Below are positions 34,716-43,625 of a stretch of DNA of 64,000 nt, in pieces (the stretch's first letter is position 1; every line of letters starts with the position of its first letter). This stretch comes from Algoriphagus faecimaris (lineage in GTDB: Bacteria; Bacteroidota; Bacteroidia; Cytophagales; Cyclobacteriaceae), in contig NZ_FNAC01000016.1 in assembly GCF_900101705.1 (NCBI RefSeq), positions 1-64,000 on the forward strand, read 5' to 3'. The position numbers were made by a program, and so were the translations under genes. The notes beneath the pieces were generated by a model that had not been told where the DNA came from, did not search any database, and worked only from the letters and a program-made list of their open reading frames with translations.

Positions 34716-36002
34716 ATGAAATATCAGCCCCTATCTTCCACGCTTTATATTAAGAATCGGAAAAAGCTAGCCGAAAAAATGGTTAAAAATTCGGTGGCTA
34801 TTTTTAATTCCAATGATATCATGCCCACCAATGCGGACGGCACGATGAAATTCAGACAGAACAATGACCTCTTTTATCTATGTGGAATTGATCAAGAGGA
34901 AACCATTCTTCTACTAGCACCTGACTGTCCCAATTCCAATTATAGAGAAGTGCTCTTTTTGCGCGAGACCAATGAGCACATCGCTGTGTGGGAAGGGCAT
35001 AAATATACCAAGGAGGAAGCCGAAGCTACCTCTGGAATACAAAATATTCAATGGCTGGGTGCTTTTGAGCAGATTTTTAATACGGTGATGGCGCTCTCTG
35101 ACCAAGTCTATCTCAATACCAATGAGCATCTTCGGGCGGGAAGCCAGGTGGAAACAAGAGACGCCCGATTTATTCAAAGCTGCAAGGAGCAATTTCCCCT
35201 ACACGCTTATGCCCGGCTAGCACCTGTAATGCATGAACTCCGGGGAGTAAAGGAGCAGGAAGAAATAGACCAATTGCAAATCGCCTGTGACATCACAGAG
35301 AAGGGTTTCAGAAGGATTTTAAAATTTGTAAAACCTGGGGTTACAGAATACGAAATAGAGGCGGAGTACTTACATGAATTTGTTCGTAACCGCAGCAAAG
35401 GATTTGCCTACGAGCCCATTATTGCCTCCGGTGCATCTGCCTGTGTGCTTCATTACATAGAAAATAACAAAGCTTGTAATCCAGGAGAATTGCTGCTCAT
35501 GGATGTGGGAGCGGAGTATGGTAATTACAACGCTGACATGACTAGGACCATACCGGTCAGCGGGAAATTTACCGACCGACAAAAAGCTGTGTATAATGCA
35601 GTCCTTAGAGTCCAAAGAGAAGCAATGAACATCCTTCGTCCCGGCACTACAATTCAGGATTATCATAAAGAGGTAGGTTTGATCATGCAATCCGAGCTGA
35701 TCGGTTTGGGTTTGATAGATCAAACTGACGTCAAAAATCAGGATCCCAATTGGCCTGCTTACAAGAAATACTTCATGCACGGGACATCGCATCATCTCGG
35801 GCTTGATGTCCATGACGTAGGGACTATGTATGGCCCGATCAAGCCGGGGATGGTTTTTACCGTAGAGCCGGGAATATATATCCAAGAAGAAGGTCTAGGC
35901 ATCCGGCTGGAAAATGATATTGTCATTCAAGAGAATGGCTATTTCGATTTGATGCGGGATATTCCGATCGAAACTGATGAAATTGAAGAGTTGATGAACT
36001 AG
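34716..36002 (+). CDS. pepP: Xaa-Pro aminopeptidase (M24B), PepP type
   Basis: The 428-residue enzyme removes N-terminal residues next to proline. It has an N-terminal aminopeptidase-P domain (PTNADGTMKFRQNNDLFYL) and a pita-bread catalytic domain whose five metal ligands are visible: MDVGAEYGNYNADMTRT (two Asp), HGTSHHLGLDVHDVG (His), VEPGIYIQ (Glu) and GIRLENDIV (Glu). Length and order match PepP. It is cytoplasmic, single-gene, and converges with the phosphatase-family gene. Confidence 0.92.
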   Translation: MKYQPLSSTLYIKNRKKLAEKMVKNSVAIFNSNDIMPTNADGTMKFRQNNDLFYLCGIDQEETILLLAPDCPNSNYREVLFLRETNEHIAVWEGHKYTKEEAEATSGIQNIQWLGAFEQIFNTVMALSDQVYLNTNEHLRAGSQVETRDARFIQSCKEQFPLHAYARLAPVMHELRGVKEQEEIDQLQIACDITEKGFRRILKFVKPGVTEYEIEAEYLHEFVRNRSKGFAYEPIIASGASACVLHYIENNKACNPGELLLMDVGAEYGNYNADMTRTIPVSGKFTDRQKAVYNAVLRVQREAMNILRPGTTIQDYHKEVGLIMQSELIGLGLIDQTDVKNQDPNWPAYKKYFMHGTSHHLGLDVHDVGTMYGPIKPGMVFTVEPGIYIQEEGLGIRLENDIVIQENGYFDLMRDIPIETDEIEELMN

Positions 36003-36029
36003 TCTCTCTGTAGTACTTTGCGTATAGGG

Positions 36030-36881
36030 TTAAAATTCAACCTCCACTAATACAGGGAAATGGTCAGAAGGGTACTTTTTACCATAGTTGTCTGTCAGAA
36101 TGCCATGCCTGATTACTTGAAGGCTGCCTTTGACAAAGATATGGTCAATAATACCCTCCGGCTCTTTTTCCCAGTCAAAACCGGTAAAAGTTCCGACGGG
36201 CCCATAAGCAGGTACTTGGGAAATCAATCGGGCGTCTTTCCAGCCTTGAGCTCTGATGAGCGTAGTGTAAGCCGCATTGTCCGGTGTGACATTAAAGTCA
36301 CCCAAAAGAATGACCGGAAGATTATTGATGTTGATTTCTTCGATTTTTCGGATTAATAATTTACTACTTTCTTCGCGTGCTACTTGGCCTACGTGATCGT
36401 AGTGAATGTTGAAAACCATAAATTCGGTCTGATCTTTACTCAGGAATTTTCCCCAAGAACAAATCCGATTCAGTGCGGCATCCCATCCTTTACTTGGTTT
36501 TTCGGGAGTGGGAGAGAGCCAAAAGGTTCCTTGGTCTAGCAGAGTGTACATTTCCGAGTCGAACAAAATGGCCGTATATTCTCCTTTTTCTTTTCCATCA
36601 TCTCTTCCTACACCTAGGTAGTCAAAGTTTAATGCATCACTAAGTTGTTCGATTTGATGCTTCAGTCCTTCCTGAGTTCCTACGATTCCGATTTGATGAA
36701 ATCGAATCAGCGCTGCTATCTGAGGAGCCCGGTCTTTCCAAAGATTACCAATGTCTTGTGGATTGTCCCATCGGATATTGAAAGTGGCAAAATGATGGGC
36801 TCTTTGGGCAGAAGCATAGGTGATAGTTATGAGAGTGAGGAGGAGAGAAAGAAAGAGCTTTTGGAAGTTTTGGGCTTTCAT
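36030..36881 (-). CDS. Secreted endonuclease/exonuclease/phosphatase-family protein
   Basis: The 283-residue protein has a signal peptide (LFLSLLLTLITITYASA) and a DNase I-like fold: FATFNIRWDN, GTQEGLKHQIEQL with catalytic Glu, NIHYDHVGQVAREES, LLGDFNVTPDNAAY (Asp, Asn), IDHIFVKG and SDHFPVLVEVEF (Asp-His). All active residues of the EEP superfamily are present. The substrate could be nucleic acid, phospholipid or a sugar phosphate; secreted Bacteroidota members are mostly untested. Confidence 0.85.
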   Translation of the reverse strand: MKAQNFQKLFLSLLLTLITITYASAQRAHHFATFNIRWDNPQDIGNLWKDRAPQIAALIRFHQIGIVGTQEGLKHQIEQLSDALNFDYLGVGRDDGKEKGEYTAILFDSEMYTLLDQGTFWLSPTPEKPSKGWDAALNRICSWGKFLSKDQTEFMVFNIHYDHVGQVAREESSKLLIRKIEEININNLPVILLGDFNVTPDNAAYTTLIRAQGWKDARLISQVPAYGPVGTFTGFDWEKEPEGIIDHIFVKGSLQVIRHGILTDNYGKKYPSDHFPVLVEVEF

Positions 36882-37001
36882 GAGTGAACTTATTGACCTG
36901 TATTTGTTAAAGATTGAAAATAGACCTTTAATTTGGCCAAAAGAAATGGCTTTTCTTAGTTCTTTTGAGCCAAAAGCAAGATTTTACTTAAACTAGATTG
37001 A

Positions 37002-37895
37002 ATGAAAACAATTTATCCCAAAGACCTGCCTGTTCCAGAGTTTCATGCGCTATTACAGGGAAGTATTGCCCCTAGGCCAATAGCTTTTGCCAGCACCATA
37101 GACTTGGAAGGAAATATCAATTTAAGTCCTTTTAGCTTTTTTAATCTATTCAGCACCAATCCACCTATTTTGATTTTCTCCCCTTCTCGCAGGGTGAGAG
37201 ACAATACGACCAAACATACTCTTGAAAATGTCAAAGAAGTTCCTGAAGTAGTAATCCATACTGTCCACTATGGGCTTGTCGAGCAGATGTCGCTTGCAAG
37301 TACAGAGTATGCCAAAGGAATCAATGAATTTGAAAAGGCGGGACTCACGCCAGTGAAATCTAGCCTAGTCAAGCCGCCTAGAGTCAAGGAAGCAAAAGTA
37401 TCTTTCGAGTGTAAAGTCAATGAGGTGAAAGCACTTGGAGAAAGTGGAGGATCAGGTAATCTGGTAATCTGTGAGGTCTTGTGTATGCACGTGGATGAGC
37501 AGATTTTGGATCAGCAGGGTGTCATTGACCCTAATAAGTTGGATTTGGTGGCACGTTTAGGGGGGAATTGGTATTCAAGAACAAATGGTGATTCGCTTTT
37601 TGAAATTCCCAAACCCTTACGAACCTTGGGAATAGGAGTGGATCAGATCCCTGAAGCAATTAGAAACAGTGTGATTTTGACAGGCAATAATCTCGGTAGG
37701 TTGGGTAATGTAGAGCAGCTGCCTGATGAGGAAGCCGTCGAAAGCTTTGGGAAAACCGCAGCGGTAGAAGAAATGAGAGTGAGGTTTCAAAATGATCCCG
37801 CAAGTTGGTTAGATCACCTGCACCTCTGGGCCAAGGAAGAACTGGAAGAGGGAAATGTGGAAAAAGCTTGGTTGATTTTGTTGCAGCAAAGATAA
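37002..37895 (+). CDS. Flavin reductase-like FMN-binding split-barrel protein
   Basis: The 297-residue protein has the flavin reductase domain: GSIAPRPIAFASTIDLEGN, LSPFSFFNLFSTNPPILIFSP and the region around VHTVHYGLVEQM. A C-terminal extension of about 90 residues (from RTLGIGVDQIPEAIRN) is usual in a Bacteroidota subgroup. It likely binds FMN in the cytoplasm; the reaction is unknown. Stand-alone gene with a strong terminator. Confidence 0.83.
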   Translation: MKTIYPKDLPVPEFHALLQGSIAPRPIAFASTIDLEGNINLSPFSFFNLFSTNPPILIFSPSRRVRDNTTKHTLENVKEVPEVVIHTVHYGLVEQMSLASTEYAKGINEFEKAGLTPVKSSLVKPPRVKEAKVSFECKVNEVKALGESGGSGNLVICEVLCMHVDEQILDQQGVIDPNKLDLVARLGGNWYSRTNGDSLFEIPKPLRTLGIGVDQIPEAIRNSVILTGNNLGRLGNVEQLPDEEAVESFGKTAAVEEMRVRFQNDPASWLDHLHLWAKEELEEGNVEKAWLILLQQR

Positions 37896-37901
37896 AAAAA
37901 G

Positions 37902-37933
37902 AGGCCTTAGATTTGATTTAAGGCCTTTTTTTT
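37902..37933. terminator. Bidirectional terminator between the flavin reductase gene and sppA
   Basis: A perfect 8-bp stem AGGCCTTA/TAAGGCCT (37902-37909, 37919-37926) has T8 on the plus strand and T7 on the minus strand. Confidence 0.88.
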
Positions 37934-37936
37934 GAA

Positions 37937-39703
37937 TTATTTAATTTGGATTTCTTGAGGCATTCTTGCCTGTATGCCTTGATACTTTTTGAGGGATTCT
38001 ACTTTTCTTAGAATTTCATATTCCTCCCCAAATTGTGACTTGAGCAGTTTGACTTTTACATTATTACCAAAATCGCTCATGAAAGTTTCAAACCAAGGTT
38101 TCTGCTCAGGGTAATAGATGACACGGTAATCCTCACCCGCATCAATTTTTTCGGCAGCAATTTCTATTGCTCTATCCAAACCGCCAATCTCATCCACCAG
38201 ACCTCTCTCTTTAGCTTGATTTCCAGTCCAAACCCTACCTGAAGCAACTTCCTTGACAGCTTCAGGATCCATTTCTCTGCCTTCCGCCACTCGGGTGATG
38301 AAGGTCTCGTAGCCTTCCTCTATTTGGTTCTGAATGATAGATCGCTCAACTTCAGCAAGCGGTCTAGAGGGGTTCATAAAATCAGAAAGTTCTCCAGTGG
38401 TCACCACATCTGTCGTGACTCCTAGTTTATCATTGATAAGCTCCTGGACATTAAACCAAAGGCCATAAATCCCGATCGACCCGGTGATGGTGTTGGGCTG
38501 GGCTAGAATAACATCAGCTGGAGCCGCAATGTAGTAGCCGCCTGAGGCTGCGACTTCTCCCATGGAGACGATAACGGGTTTTGCTTTTTTAGCTTCTACC
38601 ATTTCTCTCCAGATCACTTCAGAGGCTAAGACAGAACCTCCAGGTGAATTTACCCTCAGAATGATCGCCTTGATGTCTTCATTTTTTCTTGCTTTGCGAA
38701 TTTCTTTAGCAAATTTTTCTGAGCTAATTACTCCCTCTGCACTGCCACCTGTGATCTCACCTTCTGCAATGATAACAGCGATACGGTTTTTGGAGGTGAG
38801 ATTCTTTGATTTGGCAAGAGAGCCCAGTTTGGTCGCATTGATGGTTGGGATTTCATCATCTTCCTCCAAGCCTAGCTTTTCCCGAAGAGCAGCATGGACT
38901 TGATCCTCATAGGCCAGTTTGTCCACCAATTGATATTCCAACGCATCCTCAGGATCCCTGACCAGCATTTGATTATTGATCAAAACGGTGCTGTCAAAAG
39001 AAATTCCTCTTGATTGGCTGACTGCTTGAAGCATTTGCTGATTGATATCATCGAGGAAGAATTGGGTTTGAAGTCTGTTTTCAGGACTCATTTTGTCCAA
39101 AATGTACGGTTCAACGCCACTTTTAAATTCGCCTACCCTAAAGATTTCAGGTTGGATCCCTACTTTTTCAAAAAAGCCTTTGAGGAATATTACTTCAGAT
39201 GAAAGCCCGTTAAACTCAATGCCTCCTAATGAGTTCATGTAAATTTCATCTGCTACCGATGCCAAATAGTATCCTGCCTCGGAATAGGCCTCGTCGTAGG
39301 CCAGGATAAATTTCCCAGAGGATTTGAAGTCTTCTAAGACTTCCCGGAGTTCTAAAAGACTTGCCTGCCCAGCAAAGATTAAGCCTGTATTGAGGTAGAT
39401 TCCTTTGATGTTTTCATTGGATTTTGCTTCTTTGATTGCCTTTTTTAAATTGAGGAGACCTGCGGAGAAATCCTGACCAAAGGGATTGCCAAAAGCCCCA
39501 AAGTTAAAATCATCATCAGAGGTGCGCTCTACGAGAGTTCTACCATTAAGATCAAGGTGGAGTACCGTGTTTGATTCTAGTTTGACTTCTTTGTCTGTGG
39601 ATGCGGCAATAATGCCGATTAAGCCGAAAAAGAGCAAAACACTCAAAATGCTAAATACAAAGAGTCCGACAATAACTGCCAAAACATTTCCTAAGAATTT
39701 CAT
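37937..39703 (-). CDS. sppA: Signal peptide peptidase SppA, long (67K) type
   Basis: The 588-residue protein has an N-terminal membrane anchor (VLAVIVGLFVFSILSVLLFFGLIG region) and two tandem S49 domains. The Lys of the catalytic dyad lies in the first (VGEFKSGVEPYILDKMSPEN) and the Ser in the second (VNSPGGSVLASEVIW), exactly as in E. coli SppA. It degrades cleaved signal peptides at the membrane. Divergent from folK. Confidence 0.92.
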   Translation of the reverse strand: MKFLGNVLAVIVGLFVFSILSVLLFFGLIGIIAASTDKEVKLESNTVLHLDLNGRTLVERTSDDDFNFGAFGNPFGQDFSAGLLNLKKAIKEAKSNENIKGIYLNTGLIFAGQASLLELREVLEDFKSSGKFILAYDEAYSEAGYYLASVADEIYMNSLGGIEFNGLSSEVIFLKGFFEKVGIQPEIFRVGEFKSGVEPYILDKMSPENRLQTQFFLDDINQQMLQAVSQSRGISFDSTVLINNQMLVRDPEDALEYQLVDKLAYEDQVHAALREKLGLEEDDEIPTINATKLGSLAKSKNLTSKNRIAVIIAEGEITGGSAEGVISSEKFAKEIRKARKNEDIKAIILRVNSPGGSVLASEVIWREMVEAKKAKPVIVSMGEVAASGGYYIAAPADVILAQPNTITGSIGIYGLWFNVQELINDKLGVTTDVVTTGELSDFMNPSRPLAEVERSIIQNQIEEGYETFITRVAEGREMDPEAVKEVASGRVWTGNQAKERGLVDEIGGLDRAIEIAAEKIDAGEDYRVIYYPEQKPWFETFMSDFGNNVKVKLLKSQFGEEYEILRKVESLKKYQGIQARMPQEIQIK

Positions 39704-39771
39704 AATTGGATAAATTTGACTGCAAAATAGTTTATTTCAAGGAATGAATAAAAAATTGTTTTCTATCAATA

Positions 39772-40260
39772 ATGTTTAAAAATGTGGTCATCATTTTGGG
39801 AGGCAATGAAGGAGACCGTCTAGGACTTCTTATCAAAGCTGTAGAGATGATTTCTGATCACGGAGAGGTAATTTGTGTTTCTTCCATCTATCAATCTGAA
39901 TCTTGGGGAGGAGTGGCTGATCAGGATTTTTTGAATCAACTATTGATTGTCAAAACCACATCGACTCCGATGGCTTTTTTAGCTCAAATGCAATCTATCG
40001 AATTGGCCTTGGGAAGGAAGCGGGATACGCACTGGGGAAATCGAACCATGGATATTGATATTCTCTATTGGGAGGAGGAAGTTATTCATCTTCCCGAGTT
40101 GAAAGTGCCTCATCCACTTTTGGATCAGCGAAGATTTGTCTTGGAGCCTCTGGTGGAAATTTTGCCTGATTTTATCCATCCTCTCTTGAAGAAAGACCAA
40201 CGATCCTTATTGTCAGCCTGTAAGGACTCTTCTTCCGTTTCAATTTTCTTGGCTAAGTAA
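39772..40260 (+). CDS. folK: 2-amino-4-hydroxy-6-hydroxymethyldihydropteridine pyrophosphokinase
   Basis: The 162-residue enzyme transfers pyrophosphate from ATP to the pterin in folate synthesis. Visible: VVIILGGNEGDRLGLL, IYQSESWGGVADQDFLNQ, and RKRDTHWGNRTMDIDILYW, which includes the R-W-x-R and metal-binding DIDIL block, followed by VPHPLLDQRRFVLEPL. Normal length. It is followed by a hairpin shared with fabD. Confidence 0.93.
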   Translation: MFKNVVIILGGNEGDRLGLLIKAVEMISDHGEVICVSSIYQSESWGGVADQDFLNQLLIVKTTSTPMAFLAQMQSIELALGRKRDTHWGNRTMDIDILYWEEEVIHLPELKVPHPLLDQRRFVLEPLVEILPDFIHPLLKKDQRSLLSACKDSSSVSIFLAK

Positions 40261-40263
40261 AAT

Positions 40264-40287
40264 AGGCTGTCCCTTTTGAGACAGCCT
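40264..40287. terminator. Terminator between convergent folK and fabD
   Basis: A perfect 8-bp stem AGGCTGTC/GACAGCCT (40264-40271, 40280-40287). The minus strand continues ATTTTA, the plus strand TGAAAG, so it serves fabD better. Confidence 0.6.
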
Positions 40288-40298
40288 TGAAAGCATGA

Positions 40299-41174
40299 TT
40301 ATAAGCCCGAGACGTTGGCCTCAGCATGGATTTTTTTGACAAGCCCTTGGAGTACTTTTCCGGGACCGCATTCCACGAATTCGAGTGCTCCGTCTTTCAC
40401 CATATTCTGTACAGATTGAGTCCATTTGACAGGGGCTGTGAGTTGAGCAATGAGGTTAGCTTTGATTTCTGATACTTCCGTCACTGCGGTGGTACTGACA
40501 TTCTGATAGACAGGGCAAATAGGTTTTGCAAAGGTGGTGTTTTCGATTGCTTTTTGAAGTTTTTCCCGAGCCGGCTCCATCAACGGTGAGTGAAAAGCTC
40601 CTCCTACAGGTAATGGGAGCGCGCGCTTGGCTCCTGCAGCTTTCATTTTTTCGCAGGCGATTTCTATTCCTTTATTGCTGCCTGATATCACCAATTGACC
40701 TGGGCAATTATAATTGGCAGGAACCACTATTTCTTCGGTGATTTGTTCACAGATTTCTTCCACCTTTTCATCTGCTAGGCCAAGGATAGCCGCCATGGTG
40801 GAGGGATTGATTTCGCAGGCTTCCTGCATGGCCATGGCCCGCTGATAGACGAGACGCAATCCATCCTCAAAAGAAAGAACTCCATTGGCCACTAGTGCAG
40901 AAAACTCCCCTAAAGAATGGCCAGCTACCATGTCTGGCTTAAAGTCCGGAGTGGATTTTGCCAAAATCACAGAGTGCAAAAAGATTGCAGGCTGAGTTAC
41001 CCTGGTTTGCTTGAGTTCTTCATCAGTTCCTTCAAACATGATATCCGTGATTCGGAATTCAAGGATTTCATTGGCTTTTTCAAATAGCTCCTTGGCTTTC
41101 GGATTGTATTCATAGAGTGATTTTCCCATTCCTGGGAATTGGGCTCCTTGGCCCGGAAAAACAAATGCCTTCAT
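40299..41174 (-). CDS. fabD: Malonyl CoA-acyl carrier protein transacylase
   Basis: The 291-residue enzyme loads malonate onto ACP for fatty acid synthesis. It has FPGQGAQFPGMGKSLYE, the nucleophile elbow AGHSLGEFSAL (Ser near 86), the Arg in LVYQRAMAMQEA and the His in GGAFHSPLMEPA, the full catalytic set. It is separate from other fab genes here, with the LysR gene 68 bases upstream on the same strand. Confidence 0.94.
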   Translation of the reverse strand: MKAFVFPGQGAQFPGMGKSLYEYNPKAKELFEKANEILEFRITDIMFEGTDEELKQTRVTQPAIFLHSVILAKSTPDFKPDMVAGHSLGEFSALVANGVLSFEDGLRLVYQRAMAMQEACEINPSTMAAILGLADEKVEEICEQITEEIVVPANYNCPGQLVISGSNKGIEIACEKMKAAGAKRALPLPVGGAFHSPLMEPAREKLQKAIENTTFAKPICPVYQNVSTTAVTEVSEIKANLIAQLTAPVKWTQSVQNMVKDGALEFVECGPGKVLQGLVKKIHAEANVSGL

Positions 41175-41242
41175 GAATTGATAGTTGATTTCAGGGCAAA
41201 TATAGAATTTTTCTGTTTGGCCTTCTGGAGGAGGGCTTCTGA

Positions 41243-42160
41243 TTAGAATTCCTCAAAGTGGTCTTTGAAAACTTTTTCCTTGTTTTCTGCAATCCATCGG
41301 ATAAAGGCCTTTACTGCAGGGGGATGTTTTTTTTGTTTGAGCCAAATGAGTTTCCAGTCTGCCGTAAGTGGCAAGCCTTCAAGCTGAAGAAGCTTGATTC
41401 GTCCATCTTTTACTTCTTTACTCATGGAGAAATTAGATAATAAGGAAATACCAAGTCCAGCCATTACGGCCTGTTTCACGGCTTCATTGGTGGCTAATTC
41501 CATCTTACTTTGGATATGAATGTCCTTCTCTTTGAAAAACTTCTCCATCATTACCCGAGTGCCTGATCCTTTCTCTCTTAAGATGAAAGGGATTTTATCC
41601 CAAGCTCCACGTTCGATGAGGTCCTGATATTTGGCAGCGTTCTCAGGGGAAGAGGCTAGGTGCCAGTGATTTTCTGAAAGGACAATGTGTTCTAGATCAA
41701 GATCTTCTGGGGAAAGGGAGACCAAAGCCAAGTCTGTACTGTTTTCTTGCAAATGAGATAAGACCTTGTATCTATTAGAAACTTCCAGACTGAACTCTAC
41801 ATGAGGGTTTATTTTAAGGAAATCAGCGACTAGGTAGGGAATGATGTATTTACCGGTAGAAACAGCGGAAATCCTGATTTTTCCAGCCAGAAGTCCTTTG
41901 AGTTCAAGCATTCGCTGTTCGATTTGATCCATTTCAGCAAAGATTCTATCCGACATCTCCACTATCTCTTGACCAAATTCTGTGATATGAATTTTTTTGC
42001 CGATGATCTCAGTGAGAGGGACATCAAATTGGTCTTGGAGGTTTTTAAGCTGCATAGAAACAGCCGGCTGAGTCATGTTAAGCATTTTGGCAGCTTTGGT
42101 GATGCTGTCATGCTCGTTTATTGCCTGTAAAGCGCGGAGCTGAGTGAAAGAAATATTCAT
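41243..42160 (-). CDS. LysR-type regulator, CbbR/RbcR-like
   Basis: The 305-residue protein has an N-terminal winged HTH (FTQLRALQAINEHDSITKAA, MLNMTQPAVSMQLKNLQDQF) and a periplasmic-binding-like effector domain (ISAVSTGKYIIPYLVADFLK, GSGTRVMMEKFF). It is divergent from the SbtA-type bicarbonate transporter gene with 86 bases between starts, the standard position of a LysR regulator next to its target; the CbbR/CmpR-type domain pattern fits an inorganic-carbon-related signal. The effector is inferred only. Confidence 0.87.
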   Translation of the reverse strand: MNISFTQLRALQAINEHDSITKAAKMLNMTQPAVSMQLKNLQDQFDVPLTEIIGKKIHITEFGQEIVEMSDRIFAEMDQIEQRMLELKGLLAGKIRISAVSTGKYIIPYLVADFLKINPHVEFSLEVSNRYKVLSHLQENSTDLALVSLSPEDLDLEHIVLSENHWHLASSPENAAKYQDLIERGAWDKIPFILREKGSGTRVMMEKFFKEKDIHIQSKMELATNEAVKQAVMAGLGISLLSNFSMSKEVKDGRIKLLQLEGLPLTADWKLIWLKQKKHPPAVKAFIRWIAENKEKVFKDHFEEF

Positions 42161-42246
42161 AAGTAAATCTAATCTTTAACCCATATACGATAAATAAAAA
42201 TTATGTTTTTGTTTTTTTTAAAATTTTTATCTCAAATCTTTGCAGT

Positions 42247-43206
42247 ATGGATTTTCAAATACTGATAAACAATCTAACTAATCCCAGCTTATTGTTTTTT
42301 GTGTTGGGGATTTTGGCAGTGAGGTTCAAGAGTGATTTGGAGATTCCGCCTACTTCGGCCAAATTTATTGCGCTGTATTTGATGCTTTCGATTGGATTTA
42401 AGGGAGGGCAGGAGCTTTCCCATAGCGAATTCGAAATGACCATTATTTGGGCCTTGATTTTTGGTATTTTTCTGTCTGCTGCAGTTCCTTTTTACACTTT
42501 CTTTCTTCTTAAGTCTCGATTGGGGACACCCAATGCTGCAGCCATCTCTGCGGCGTATGGTTCTATTTCGGCAGTTACCTTTGTAGCGGCGGTTTCATTT
42601 TTAGATCTACAGGGAGTAAGCTTTGGTGGATACATGGTAGCTGTCATGGCCCTGATGGAGGCACCGGCCATTATATCAGGAGTTATTCTTCTTAGAAAAT
42701 ATTCGGAAAACAAGAGCAATGGAGGAATGCGGAGTATAGTTACCCATGCTTTTACCAACGGTTCCGTGCTTTTGATTTTGGGCAGCCTGTTGATAGGGCT
42801 AATTGCTGATGAAAAGCAAGCGGAAGGTATTAAGCCATTTGTAACTGATATATTCAAAGGATTTTTGGCGGTGTTCCTGTTGGATATGGGGATCAGTAGT
42901 GGCAGAAAGTTAAAAAGCTTCTTTAAAAACGGCTATTTCTCCACGGTCTTTGCGATTTTGGTGCCCTTGGTCAATGGCTGTGTAGTGGCCTTTGCGAGCT
43001 ATTGGATTACTCCAGGAGATGGCGATCGTTTTATATTCTCGATTTTGGCCGCTAGTGCTTCTTATATAGCTGTACCGGCAGCTATGAAACTAGCTAATCC
43101 GGAGGCGGATGAAGGACTTTATATTCCTATGGCTTTGGCAATTACTTTTCCCTTTAATATTACTTTGGGCATGCCGATCTATTGGATGATTATACAGGCG
43201 TTTTAA
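42247..43206 (+). CDS. sbtA: SbtA-type sodium-dependent bicarbonate transporter
   Basis: The 319-residue membrane protein has about ten hydrophobic segments and SbtA features: NPSLLFFVLGILAVRFKSDL, ALYLMLSIGFKGGQEL, GAISAAYGSISAVTF-like block (AISAAYGSISAVTFVAAVSF), and AASASYIAVPAAMKLANPEA near the C-terminus. It probably imports bicarbonate with sodium, useful for anaplerotic carboxylases in a heterotroph. No PII-like SbtB gene is adjacent, unlike many cyanobacterial loci. The divergent LysR gene is the likely regulator. Confidence 0.87.
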   Translation: MDFQILINNLTNPSLLFFVLGILAVRFKSDLEIPPTSAKFIALYLMLSIGFKGGQELSHSEFEMTIIWALIFGIFLSAAVPFYTFFLLKSRLGTPNAAAISAAYGSISAVTFVAAVSFLDLQGVSFGGYMVAVMALMEAPAIISGVILLRKYSENKSNGGMRSIVTHAFTNGSVLLILGSLLIGLIADEKQAEGIKPFVTDIFKGFLAVFLLDMGISSGRKLKSFFKNGYFSTVFAILVPLVNGCVVAFASYWITPGDGDRFIFSILAASASYIAVPAAMKLANPEADEGLYIPMALAITFPFNITLGMPIYWMIIQAF

Positions 43207-43625
43207 AGCTTGAAATTATTTTCTGATAAAAACTTTGCTTTCTCTTCAGCTGAGGGTAGACGACAGGTATTTTTTTTACCAAACCAGCGATAGCGATTTT
43301 TTCCGATCCAGTCATAGATTAAATCTCTAAGGCCTGCAGGCAGGAAAATCAAGGGGTAAAGAATCGGCCAAAGTCCTGAGAGATTTCTTGAGATTTTGAG
43401 TGCTGCAGTACTCTTGTAGTAAATACTACCACTTTCTAGCAATACGAGCGAATCGAGATAGCCCTCTTTTACTTGGTGATTTGAAAGAATTTTCTGACTG
43501 TATTCATCCTGCAATGCCCCTACTAGAAATCGGTTTTTATGGTCTCTTTTGATGATGAAATCAATAGAGGCATTGCAGAGATTACATACTCCATCAAAAA
43601 AGATGACGGATTTGTGTGAGTTCAT
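43203..43625 (-). CDS. DCC-family thiol-disulfide oxidoreductase-like protein (DUF393)
   Basis: The 140-residue protein begins VIFFDGVCNLCNASIDFIIK, the DxxCxxC signature of the DCC (YuxK) family, and has the usual basic centre and LIYDWIGKNRYRWFGKK block. A thioredoxin-like redox role is proposed for the family, unproven. It overlaps the sbtA stop (convergent, 4 bases) and the gliding-type gene upstream (4 bases), with which it may be co-transcribed. Confidence 0.85.
   Translation of the reverse strand: MNSHKSVIFFDGVCNLCNASIDFIIKRDHKNRFLVGALQDEYSQKILSNHQVKEGYLDSLVLLESGSIYYKSTAALKISRNLSGLWPILYPLIFLPAGLRDLIYDWIGKNRYRWFGKKNTCRLPSAEEKAKFLSENNFKL

Noticed and set aside
35370-35885. 171-codon antisense ORF inside pepP
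   Set aside because: No domain or promoter; the plus-strand peptidase has all its catalytic residues.
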